From: an uncultured Chitinophagaceae bacterium
GTDB lineage: Bacteria > Bacteroidota > Bacteroidia > Chitinophagales > Chitinophagaceae
Reading direction: 5' to 3'
NCBI GenBank assembly: GCA_946885335.1
Contig: CAMPGG010000144.1
Coordinates: 1 to 8,333 of the forward strand
DNA length: 8,333 nt
Below the pieces are notes generated by a model, which was given only the letters and a program-made list of their open reading frames with translations, was not told the origin of the DNA and made no database searches. A program made the translations under genes and the position numbers. This document shows, piece by piece, positions 1-4,940 of this stretch (the first letter of the stretch is position 1; every line of letters starts with the position of its first letter).

Positions 1-13
1 GTTAGCAATTGAT

Positions 14-21
14 TAATTTTA
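14..21 (+). promoter_or_regulatory. Possible weak -7 element for ferritin
   Basis: TAATTTTA differs from the Bacteroidota -7 consensus TAnnTTTG only at the last base. It begins 29 bases before the ferritin ATG, the same distance as the perfect element before copA. No -33 element can be judged because the window starts here. One mismatch in AT-rich DNA makes this a weak call. Confidence 0.25.
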
Positions 22-42
22 GTGTAATTAAACTTAAATATT

Positions 43-543
43 ATGGTAAGCAAACCAATACAAGCCGCATTAAATAACCAGGTCCAAATGGAAGCTGAGT
101 CATCCCAAGCTTACCTGGCCATGGCTTCATGGGCAGAAATACAACCCGGACTGGATGGTGTTTCAAACTTTTTTTACAAACAATCAGATGAAGAAAGGAT
201 CCATATGCTGAAACTGATCCGGTTCATTAATGAAAGAGGTGGATTTGCGGTTGTGCCTGCTTTGGTTCAACCCATTGTAACCTTTAAATCTATAAAAAGT
301 GTTTTTGAAGAATTTTTAAAACACGAACTTAAAGTGAGTAACAGCATTAACGACCTGGTTCACCTGTCTTTAACCGAAAAAGATTATGCAACCCATAATT
401 TTTTACAGTGGTATGTAAATGAACAAATTGAAGAAGAAAGAACAGCTAGGGTCCTGAACGATAAACTTGAACTGGTTGGAGATGACAGGAGTGGCTTATA
501 TCTTTTTGACAGGGATATTATGAATTATCGCGGCAAAGCTTAA
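43..543 (+). CDS. ftnA: Ferritin (non-haem, FtnA-type iron storage protein)
   Basis: This 166-residue protein matches the usual length of bacterial ferritins. Ferritins form 24-subunit cytoplasmic shells that oxidise Fe(II) and store it as a ferric mineral, limiting Fenton chemistry. The di-iron ferroxidase ligands are visible in the expected order: E17, the E51-x2-H54 pair in helix B, E95 in helix C, then E127/Q128 and E131 in the segment reading FLQWYVNEQIEEE. Y24, conserved next to the site, is also present, and the C-terminal GLYLFDRD segment is typical. No haem-binding bacterioferritin methionine is apparent at the usual place, so FtnA rather than Bfr. The ATG at 43 gives a normal N-terminus. 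The stop codon overlaps the stop of the convergent AraC-type gene, leaving no room for an intergenic terminator. Function is confident; any control by the neighbouring regulator is inference. Confidence 0.95.
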   Translation: MVSKPIQAALNNQVQMEAESSQAYLAMASWAEIQPGLDGVSNFFYKQSDEERIHMLKLIRFINERGGFAVVPALVQPIVTFKSIKSVFEEFLKHELKVSNSINDLVHLSLTEKDYATHNFLQWYVNEQIEEERTARVLNDKLELVGDDRSGLYLFDRDIMNYRGKA

Positions 544-1535
544 TTCCGCAATAACAATTCACACGGCTTTAAACCGGTATGTTTTTTAAAAGCTGTGGAA
601 AAATGAGAAATAGAAGAATAGCCCAGCATAACTGAAACTTCGGTAACACTTAGCCCTTTTTCATAAAGCAGGTATTTGGCATGTTCCATACGCTGGCCCT
701 GGTAAAAGTCGAATATGGTTGTGCCGAACATTTCTTTGAACCCTTTTTTCAGGTAACATTCATTGATGGCTACCTTACGACTCAATTCCTTTATGGTAAT
801 GGGTTCCCCTATATGCTGGATCAGCACTTCTCTGGCCCTGGTAATTTTTTCACGATCCGCTTCATTTGCCAGGAACTTACAACTTATGGTGTCTATTTCC
901 TTTTCACCCACCATGCAATCCAGGCTATAAAGTAATAACATCTGGATCTGGGCATTAATGAAAATATTGGCCAGGCTGTCAGAATAAGAATGATTTAATA
1001 AACCCTCCAGCACATTTCGGGTTTTTCCACAAAGAGGCAAAATTTTGGTAAAGGATGAATAATGGCTGAACGTAAGTATATCTTCCGTAAGTAAATCGTT
1101 GCTTCTACGCGGTTTTACAAACTGCGAGAGCTGGGCCGGGGAGAATTTAAAACTAACCACATCCACACTTTCTACTCTTTCCGCACAATTCTTTGAATGA
1201 TTGAATTTACAATCATCACATGTTGCATCTTTATCGGTGCAATAAACATTTCCCGAAATACAGAACTTGAGTTCTAAAAAATTATTTTCCCTGTTCTTTT
1301 TTTCAAAATGATAAACCAACATGCCGGTATCTTCCATATTCCATTGAATATTACGGCTATAACGCTGAATTGTATATTGAACGGAACCAGGTATTAATTG
1401 TTCCTTTTCGTGCAGCAGGGAGAGATCGCTTTGCATCAGGTTTTGCCTGTATGCTAATTGGAGTATGTCGGGAGGTTGGTGCATTGGCCGCAAATTTACG
1501 TTCCATCCTTTAATTTGAAACCTGAGAATTGTCAT
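540..1535 (-). CDS. AraC-family transcriptional regulator with cysteine cluster
   Basis: This 331-residue protein carries an AraC/XylS double helix-turn-helix DNA-binding domain at about residues 230-331: first helix-turn-helix near ITIKELSRKVAINECYL, second near LSVTEVSVMLGYSSISHFS, then FKKHTGLKP. The N-terminal part (about 1-220) has no domain I can name; the ligand is unknown. It contains five cysteines in 26 residues: C92, C99, C106, C109 and C117, including a C-x2-C pair, which could bind a metal or an Fe-S cluster or act as a redox switch. Five further cysteines are scattered later. The gene converges on ferritin and overlaps it by four bases, so a role in iron or oxidative stress is a reasonable guess only. 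The start is uncertain: the longest frame starts at 1535, but a perfect -7 element at 1491-1498 lies inside it and just before a second ATG at 1484, which would give 314 residues. Confidence 0.88.
   Translation of the reverse strand: MTILRFQIKGWNVNLRPMHQPPDILQLAYRQNLMQSDLSLLHEKEQLIPGSVQYTIQRYSRNIQWNMEDTGMLVYHFEKKNRENNFLELKFCISGNVYCTDKDATCDDCKFNHSKNCAERVESVDVVSFKFSPAQLSQFVKPRRSNDLLTEDILTFSHYSSFTKILPLCGKTRNVLEGLLNHSYSDSLANIFINAQIQMLLLYSLDCMVGEKEIDTISCKFLANEADREKITRAREVLIQHIGEPITIKELSRKVAINECYLKKGFKEMFGTTIFDFYQGQRMEHAKYLLYEKGLSVTEVSVMLGYSSISHFSTAFKKHTGLKPCELLLRN
1491..1498 (-). promoter_or_regulatory. Candidate -7 element for the AraC-type gene
   Basis: On the minus strand this reads TAAATTTG, a perfect match to TAnnTTTG. 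A TTTC close to the -33 consensus TTTG lies at 1520-1517, 22 bases upstream. The predicted transcription start falls about two bases before the ATG at 1484, suggesting a nearly leaderless mRNA and the shorter protein. The same octamer stands at almost the same distance before tsaE. It lies within the longest reading frame, so chance occurrence in coding DNA is possible. Confidence 0.4.
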
Positions 1536-1574
1536 AAATATGTTTTAATAAGCTGGTTTTGAGAAGTTGAAACA

Positions 1575-1602
1575 TTTTTTTAACAGGTGTTAGCTAAAAA
1601 AA
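1575..1602. repeat. AT-rich inverted repeat between araC-type gene and lpxA
   Basis: A perfect 8-base inverted repeat, TTTTTTTA at 1575-1582 and TAAAAAAA at 1595-1602, is separated by 12 bases. It sits in the divergent intergenic region upstream of the lpxA -7 element, roughly 35 to 65 bases before the predicted start of transcription. It could be an A-tract upstream element, an operator or a bidirectional weak hairpin. Homopolymer arms make chance formation easy. Confidence 0.4.
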
Positions 1603-1625
1603 CTTCCCTATTCTCTCTGAACAAT

Positions 1626-1633
1626 TAACTTTG
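1626..1633 (+). promoter_or_regulatory. Candidate -7 promoter element for lpxA
   Basis: TAACTTTG is a perfect TAnnTTTG match in the only sizeable gap upstream of lpxA. Transcription would start near 1638, at the first base of the hairpin at 1639-1656, giving a leader of about 39 bases. No convincing -33 TTTG is visible at the expected distance. Confidence 0.55.
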
Positions 1634-1638
1634 CACCA

Positions 1639-1663
1639 CTCCGCCCTGGGGCGGAGGTTTTTT
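1639..1663 (+). terminator. Terminator-like hairpin in the lpxA leader
   Basis: CTCCGCC (1639-1645) pairs with GGCGGAG (1650-1656) around a CTGG tetraloop; an eighth pair would narrow the loop to two bases. One G and six T residues (1658-1663) follow. This is the form of an intrinsic terminator on the + strand and is much richer in GC than its surroundings. It ends 13 bases before the lpxA ATG and begins where the predicted lpxA transcript would begin. It may attenuate lpxA, protect the mRNA 5' end, or stop transcripts arriving from the ferritin side. Confidence 0.6.
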
Positions 1664-1676
1664 ATATAACCCTTTC

Positions 1677-2483
1677 ATGATTCATCCGCATACTTACATA
1701 CATCCTAACGCTAAGCTGGCAACCAATGTCAAGATTGATCCCTTTTCAGTCATACACCAGGATGTGGAAATAGGCGAAGGCACCTGGATAGGTTCCAATG
1801 TAACCATCATGGAAGGTGCACGTATTGGCAAAAATTGCAGAATTTTTCCCGGTGCCGTTATCGCAGCCATTCCACAGGATTTAAAATTCCAGGGTGAATA
1901 CAGCCGGGTAGTAATCGGAGATAATACAACGATCCGTGAATTTGTTACCATTAACCGGGGCACAATGGACCGGGAACAAACCATCATCGGCAATAACTGC
2001 CTGATTATGGCTTATTGCCACCTGGCGCATGATTGTATTGTGGGCAACCATTGCATATTAAGCAATAATACACAGGTTGCGGGCCATGTAACTATTGGAG
2101 ATTATGCAATTTTAGGTGGAATGTGTGCCATTCACCAGTTTATACAAATTGGCCGTCATTCTTTTTTAAGCGGTGGCTCTATGGTTGGGAAAGATGTTAT
2201 GCCTTATGTAAAAGCTGCCCGCAACCCCATTTCTTATGCCGGTGTTAATAGTGTAGGTTTAAAGAGACGAGGTTTCACCGTTGAAAAAATCAATCACATC
2301 CTGGATATTTACAGGGTAATTTATAATAAAGGATTAAATACCACACAGGCTATTCAATACCTGGAAGAAGAATTTGATGCCACCGATGAACGGGATGAAA
2401 TTGTAACGTTCATTCGTGAATCCCGCCGGGGCATTATCAAACGGTTTTCAAAAAACCATGTTGATGAAGATATCGCTGACTAA
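1677..2483 (+). CDS. lpxA: Acyl-ACP--UDP-N-acetylglucosamine O-acyltransferase (LpxA)
   Basis: LpxA performs the first step of lipid A synthesis in the cytoplasm, moving a 3-hydroxyacyl chain from acyl carrier protein to the 3-OH of UDP-GlcNAc. The 268 residues match the family length (262 in E. coli). About residues 1-190 are hexapeptide repeats forming the left-handed beta helix, and the rest is the alpha-helical C-terminal domain including the family stretch GLKRRGF. The catalytic base corresponds to H118 in MAYCHLAHDC, with H115, H137 and H153 matching other conserved active-site histidines. G166 aligns with the E. coli hydrocarbon-ruler residue G173, compatible with a long hydroxyacyl chain. 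The ATG at 1677 opens directly into the first repeat. The gene overlaps the downstream ABC ATPase gene, indicating one transcription unit. Usual partners lpxD and the lpxC-fabZ fusion are not next to it here; a divergent regulator is upstream instead. Confidence 0.96.
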   Translation: MIHPHTYIHPNAKLATNVKIDPFSVIHQDVEIGEGTWIGSNVTIMEGARIGKNCRIFPGAVIAAIPQDLKFQGEYSRVVIGDNTTIREFVTINRGTMDREQTIIGNNCLIMAYCHLAHDCIVGNHCILSNNTQVAGHVTIGDYAILGGMCAIHQFIQIGRHSFLSGGSMVGKDVMPYVKAARNPISYAGVNSVGLKRRGFTVEKINHILDIYRVIYNKGLNTTQAIQYLEEEFDATDERDEIVTFIRESRRGIIKRFSKNHVDEDIAD

Positions 2484-3081
2484 TGCCGGTAAACGTTTTA
2501 ACCGCGACTGGATATTTCGCCATCTTACCACAGAATTAATTTCAGGTTCATCTTACGCTATTATTGGACCAAATGGGTCTGGAAAATCAACGCTTTTGCA
2601 AGTACTCAGTGGCTCCATGCAACAAAGCGAAGGAAATTGCCAATGGTGGTTTAGTGATAAAGAAATTTTACAGGAAAATATTTACTCCTCCGTTTCACTT
2701 TGTGCTCCATACCTGGAAGTTGTGGAAGAAATGACGTTGCTTGAATTCCTAGATTTTCACCAGAAATTTAAACCTTTCATTCCGGGTTTTGACAAGCATG
2801 CTATCATTGAAGTTGTTGGACTGGGAAATGCAAAAGATAAACAGATCAGGTATTATTCCTCAGGGATGAAACAAAGAGTAAAACTGGCTCAATGCATTTT
2901 TTCTGATACGGCTATTGTTTTATTGGATGAACCCTGCACAAACCTGGATACTGCTGGCATTAATTTATATCACAACCTCGTAAATGAACATTGTGAAAAA
3001 AGATTGGTAGTGGTTAGCAGTAACGATGAAATAGAATATGGGTTTTGCAAACACCAGCTTTTAATCAGCGATTATAAATAA
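2464..3081 (+). CDS. Stand-alone ABC transporter ATP-binding subunit
   Basis: A single ABC nucleotide-binding domain of 205 residues without membrane segments. Walker A is GPNGSGKST (35-43), the signature loop is the variant YSSGMKQR (131-138), Walker B is IVLLDEP (151-157) with catalytic E156, and the D-loop contains N160-L161-D162. Two switch residues differ from the classical pattern: the Q-loop glutamine is replaced near A81 (LCAPYLE) and the H-loop histidine by N187 (SSNDE). The starts considered were 2464, chosen because it begins just before the first beta strand, 2458 (two residues longer), and 2416, rejected because its extra residues read out of frame through conserved lpxA. It overlaps lpxA by 20 bases, suggesting translational coupling. 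No permease gene is nearby, so substrate and direction are unknown; a role in lipid or envelope export is only suggested by lpxA. It ends 12 bases from the convergent alanine dehydrogenase gene. Confidence 0.88.
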   Translation: MKISLTNAGKRFNRDWIFRHLTTELISGSSYAIIGPNGSGKSTLLQVLSGSMQQSEGNCQWWFSDKEILQENIYSSVSLCAPYLEVVEEMTLLEFLDFHQKFKPFIPGFDKHAIIEVVGLGNAKDKQIRYYSSGMKQRVKLAQCIFSDTAIVLLDEPCTNLDTAGINLYHNLVNEHCEKRLVVVSSNDEIEYGFCKHQLLISDYK

Positions 3082-3093
3082 CAGATCAATTTT

Positions 3094-4308
3094 TTAGCGC
3101 TGGCTTGCGATCAGCAGGTTCAGGTCCGTATATTTTAAATCAAATCTCTCGCTGAGATAAAAATTTGTCAGTGCGCCTTTGAACATATAGATCCCGCTAC
3201 GCAGGTGAACTTTATGCCAAAGCAATTTTTCAAAACCACCCTCTTCCCCGGCCTCTAATAATAATGGCATCAGTACATTACTGATAGCCTGGGATGCTGT
3301 GCGGGCAAAACCTGAAGGTATATTGGGAACGCAATAATGAATTACACCATACTTAATAAAAACTGGTTGTTCATGGGAGGTGATTTCAGAAGTTTCAAAA
3401 CATCCTCCCCTGTCAATACTTACATCAAGAATTACACTGCCAGTTCTCATATTACTGACCATTTCTTCAGTAACCACCATGGGTGTTCTGCCACCGGCAG
3501 AATTCAATGCACCTACCGCCACTTCGCATGACTTTAACTGTTTGGCCAAAATCCTTGGCTCTATAACGGATGTCCATAGACGATGTCCCACATTGGTTTG
3601 TAATCTTTTTAACCGGTAAACGCTGTTATCAAAAACTTTTACAGAAGCACCCAAAGCTATGGCTGCCCGGGTTGCATATTCACCAACTATCCCAGCGCCT
3701 AAAATAATCACTTTAGTAGGCGGAATACCCGAAATGCCTCCCAATAAAACACCTTTACCATGATTTGCTGAACCGAGGTAATGCGCTGCCAGCAACATTA
3801 CTGCGCTACCTGCAATTTCACTCATGCTCCGAACAATGGGATATGTACCACTATCATCCTTCAGGTTTTCAAAAGAGATAGCGGTAATTCTTTTATCCAT
3901 CATTTTTTGCAGCAATTCTGACTTTAAAACACTGAGATGGATAGGCGAAATAATGACCTGGTTCAATTGCAAAAAAGGAATGTCTTCTTCAATAACGGGT
4001 GCACTTTTTACAAGTATGGGTGACCGGTATACTTCGGCCTTTTCATATACAATACGGGCACCCGCTTCGCTGTAGTCCTTATCACCAAAATGCGCTGCCT
4101 CACCTGCATTATGCTCAATCACAACCTGGTGGCCATTACTAACCAGCACACTTACTGCTTCAGGTGTTAATGCAACCCGGTTTTCCTGGAAAGCAGTTTC
4201 TTTTGGAATTCCAATATTAAGTTGGGCGCCCTGCGGTTTTATATCTAAAGTTTCTTCAAGAGTTTCGTAGCTGAAAGATGTGCTGATGTAAGGTTTTTGC
4301 TGCGCCAT
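3094..4308 (-). CDS. ald: Alanine dehydrogenase family protein (AlaDH/PNT)
   Basis: Alanine dehydrogenase reversibly deaminates L-alanine to pyruvate and ammonia with NAD. The 404-residue protein has the N-terminal AlaDH/PNT domain starting near IGIPKE (32-37) with ENRVALTP (42-49), where R44 matches the substrate arginine. K101 and H124 align with catalytic K75 and H96 of characterised enzymes. The Rossmann NAD-binding loop is G204-x-G206-x2-G209, and the family stretch around D295-D299-GGCFETS is well kept. Compared with the usual length of about 370 it has an N-terminal extension of about 28 residues and a C-terminal tail. The lysine and histidine surroundings (VKSAP, SPIHLS) differ from the common VKEP and YLHLA, so altered amino-acid preference or a transhydrogenase-like role cannot be excluded. 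It lies 99 bases downstream of tsaE on the same strand, with its own candidate promoter in the gap. Confidence 0.88.
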   Translation of the reverse strand: MAQQKPYISTSFSYETLEETLDIKPQGAQLNIGIPKETAFQENRVALTPEAVSVLVSNGHQVVIEHNAGEAAHFGDKDYSEAGARIVYEKAEVYRSPILVKSAPVIEEDIPFLQLNQVIISPIHLSVLKSELLQKMMDKRITAISFENLKDDSGTYPIVRSMSEIAGSAVMLLAAHYLGSANHGKGVLLGGISGIPPTKVIILGAGIVGEYATRAAIALGASVKVFDNSVYRLKRLQTNVGHRLWTSVIEPRILAKQLKSCEVAVGALNSAGGRTPMVVTEEMVSNMRTGSVILDVSIDRGGCFETSEITSHEQPVFIKYGVIHYCVPNIPSGFARTASQAISNVLMPLLLEAGEEGGFEKLLWHKVHLRSGIYMFKGALTNFYLSERFDLKYTDLNLLIASQR

Positions 4309-4347
4309 TTTTTGGATGCTCGTTTCTAAATTGATTGTTCCTCATTT

Positions 4348-4390
4348 AATAGTGCTCATCATTTATATTTAATTGTAAAGCAGCACTATT
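4348..4390. repeat. Inverted repeat in the tsaE-ald gap
   Basis: AATAGTGCT (4348-4356) and AGCACTATT (4382-4390) form a perfect 9-base inverted repeat around a 25-base spacer. It lies between tsaE and ald, immediately downstream of the candidate ald -7 element, so it would be at the start of the ald leader RNA. The long AT-rich spacer and the lack of a following T-run argue against a terminator. An operator bound by a dimeric regulator is possible. Confidence 0.5.
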
Positions 4391-4398
4391 TATAATTT

Positions 4399-4406
4399 CA
4401 AAAATA
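4399..4406 (-). promoter_or_regulatory. Candidate -7 promoter element for ald
   Basis: On the minus strand this reads TATTTTTG, a perfect TAnnTTTG, just past the tsaE stop codon. Transcription would begin near 4394, leaving a leader of about 85 bases that contains the 4348-4390 inverted repeat. I see no convincing -33 element, which would fall inside tsaE. Confidence 0.45.
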
Positions 4407-4407
4407 G

Positions 4408-4833
4408 TTATTTATCTCCTATTCGGATGCGGCGTGTTTCAGGGCCGGTAATCTCTATAAAAACATGGCAGGTATCAACCGGTAAAAGGTGGGGAATTTT
4501 TTCAGGCCATTCAACCAGGCAAATGTGCTTGCTGTATAAACAATCTTCGATGCCTGCCTGCACGGCTTCATCTTCAGATTTTACCCGGTAAAGATCCATA
4601 TGGTAGATGATTTTTTCTTCACCATCTTCATCATACCGGTACTCATTGATCAATGAAAATGTAGGACTGCTGAATGGATCCTGGATGTTTTTGTGTGCAC
4701 ACAAGGCATGAATAAAGGTTGTTTTACCTGCACCCATTTCACCATGAAAAACAAATACCCGGTTTTCATTTAAAGAATTCCAAAATAATGCAGCGGTGCT
4801 TTCAAGGTTTGCGATTGTTGTTAACCATTCCAT
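4408..4833 (-). CDS. tsaE: tRNA threonylcarbamoyladenosine biosynthesis ATPase TsaE
   Basis: TsaE is the ATPase that works with TsaB and TsaD to place threonylcarbamoyl on A37 of tRNAs reading ANN codons, an essential modification in many bacteria. The 141-residue length is typical. Walker A is GEMGAGKTT (31-39), followed by the family stretch SSPTFSLINEY (55-65), HMDLYRV (78-84) and the Walker B-like LVEWPEK (106-112) with E108. The ATG at 4833 is the natural start, because the protein begins two or three residues before the first conserved strand. A perfect -7 element lies only five bases upstream, implying a leaderless or nearly leaderless mRNA. The gene is divergent from copA and upstream of ald on the same strand. 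Confidence 0.95.
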   Translation of the reverse strand: MEWLTTIANLESTAALFWNSLNENRVFVFHGEMGAGKTTFIHALCAHKNIQDPFSSPTFSLINEYRYDEDGEEKIIYHMDLYRVKSEDEAVQAGIEDCLYSKHICLVEWPEKIPHLLPVDTCHVFIEITGPETRRIRIGDK

Positions 4834-4837
4834 AGCT

Positions 4838-4845
4838 CAAATTTA
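4838..4845 (-). promoter_or_regulatory. Candidate -7 promoter element for tsaE
   Basis: On the minus strand this is TAAATTTG, a perfect TAnnTTTG. It ends four bases before the tsaE ATG, so transcription would start at or within a base or two of the start codon. No clear -33 TTTG is seen at the usual distance. Confidence 0.45.
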
Positions 4846-4894
4846 ACAGTTGTTTGCAACCATGTAAAAAAGATAGTGATTCAGAACAATGTCC

Positions 4895-4908
4895 AACCAT
4901 TAACCATT
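4895..4908. repeat. Tandem heptamer in the copA promoter region
   Basis: AACCATT occurs twice in direct succession (4895-4901 and 4902-4908). The pair ends three bases before the copA -7 element, so it occupies the region between the expected -33 and -7 positions. It could be a regulator-binding site or simply low-complexity sequence. Confidence 0.4.
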
Positions 4909-4911
4909 TGG

Positions 4912-4919
4912 TAATTTTG
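4912..4919 (+). promoter_or_regulatory. Candidate -7 promoter element for copA
   Basis: TAATTTTG is a perfect TAnnTTTG match 29 bases before the ATG at 4941, predicting a leader of about 16 bases. It decides the start of copA, because an in-frame upstream ATG at 4854 would lie before the promoter. Confidence 0.55.
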
Positions 4920-4940
4920 CAAATCAGATATTCAAAAAGT

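Noticed and set aside
681..935. Open frame on the + strand inside the AraC-type gene
   Set aside because: Antisense shadow of a well-supported coding region with no recognisable protein features.
1694..1993. Open frame on the - strand inside lpxA
   Set aside because: Lies opposite conserved hexapeptide-repeat coding sequence; low-complexity translation.
2416..2463. Longer start for the ABC ATPase
   Set aside because: It would read out of frame through the conserved lpxA C-terminus and adds residues unlike ABC proteins.
3082..3093. Terminator between the convergent ABC ATPase and ald genes
   Set aside because: Only 12 bases separate the stops; a short T-run is present but no convincing stem precedes it.
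3337..3619. Overlapping + strand frames inside the alanine dehydrogenase gene
   Set aside because: Both are opposite conserved NAD-binding domain codons and resemble no protein I recognise.
4854..4940. N-terminal extension of copA from the upstream ATG
   Set aside because: The extra 29 residues resemble no domain and would be encoded upstream of and across the -7 element; the HMA domain begins naturally at 4941.
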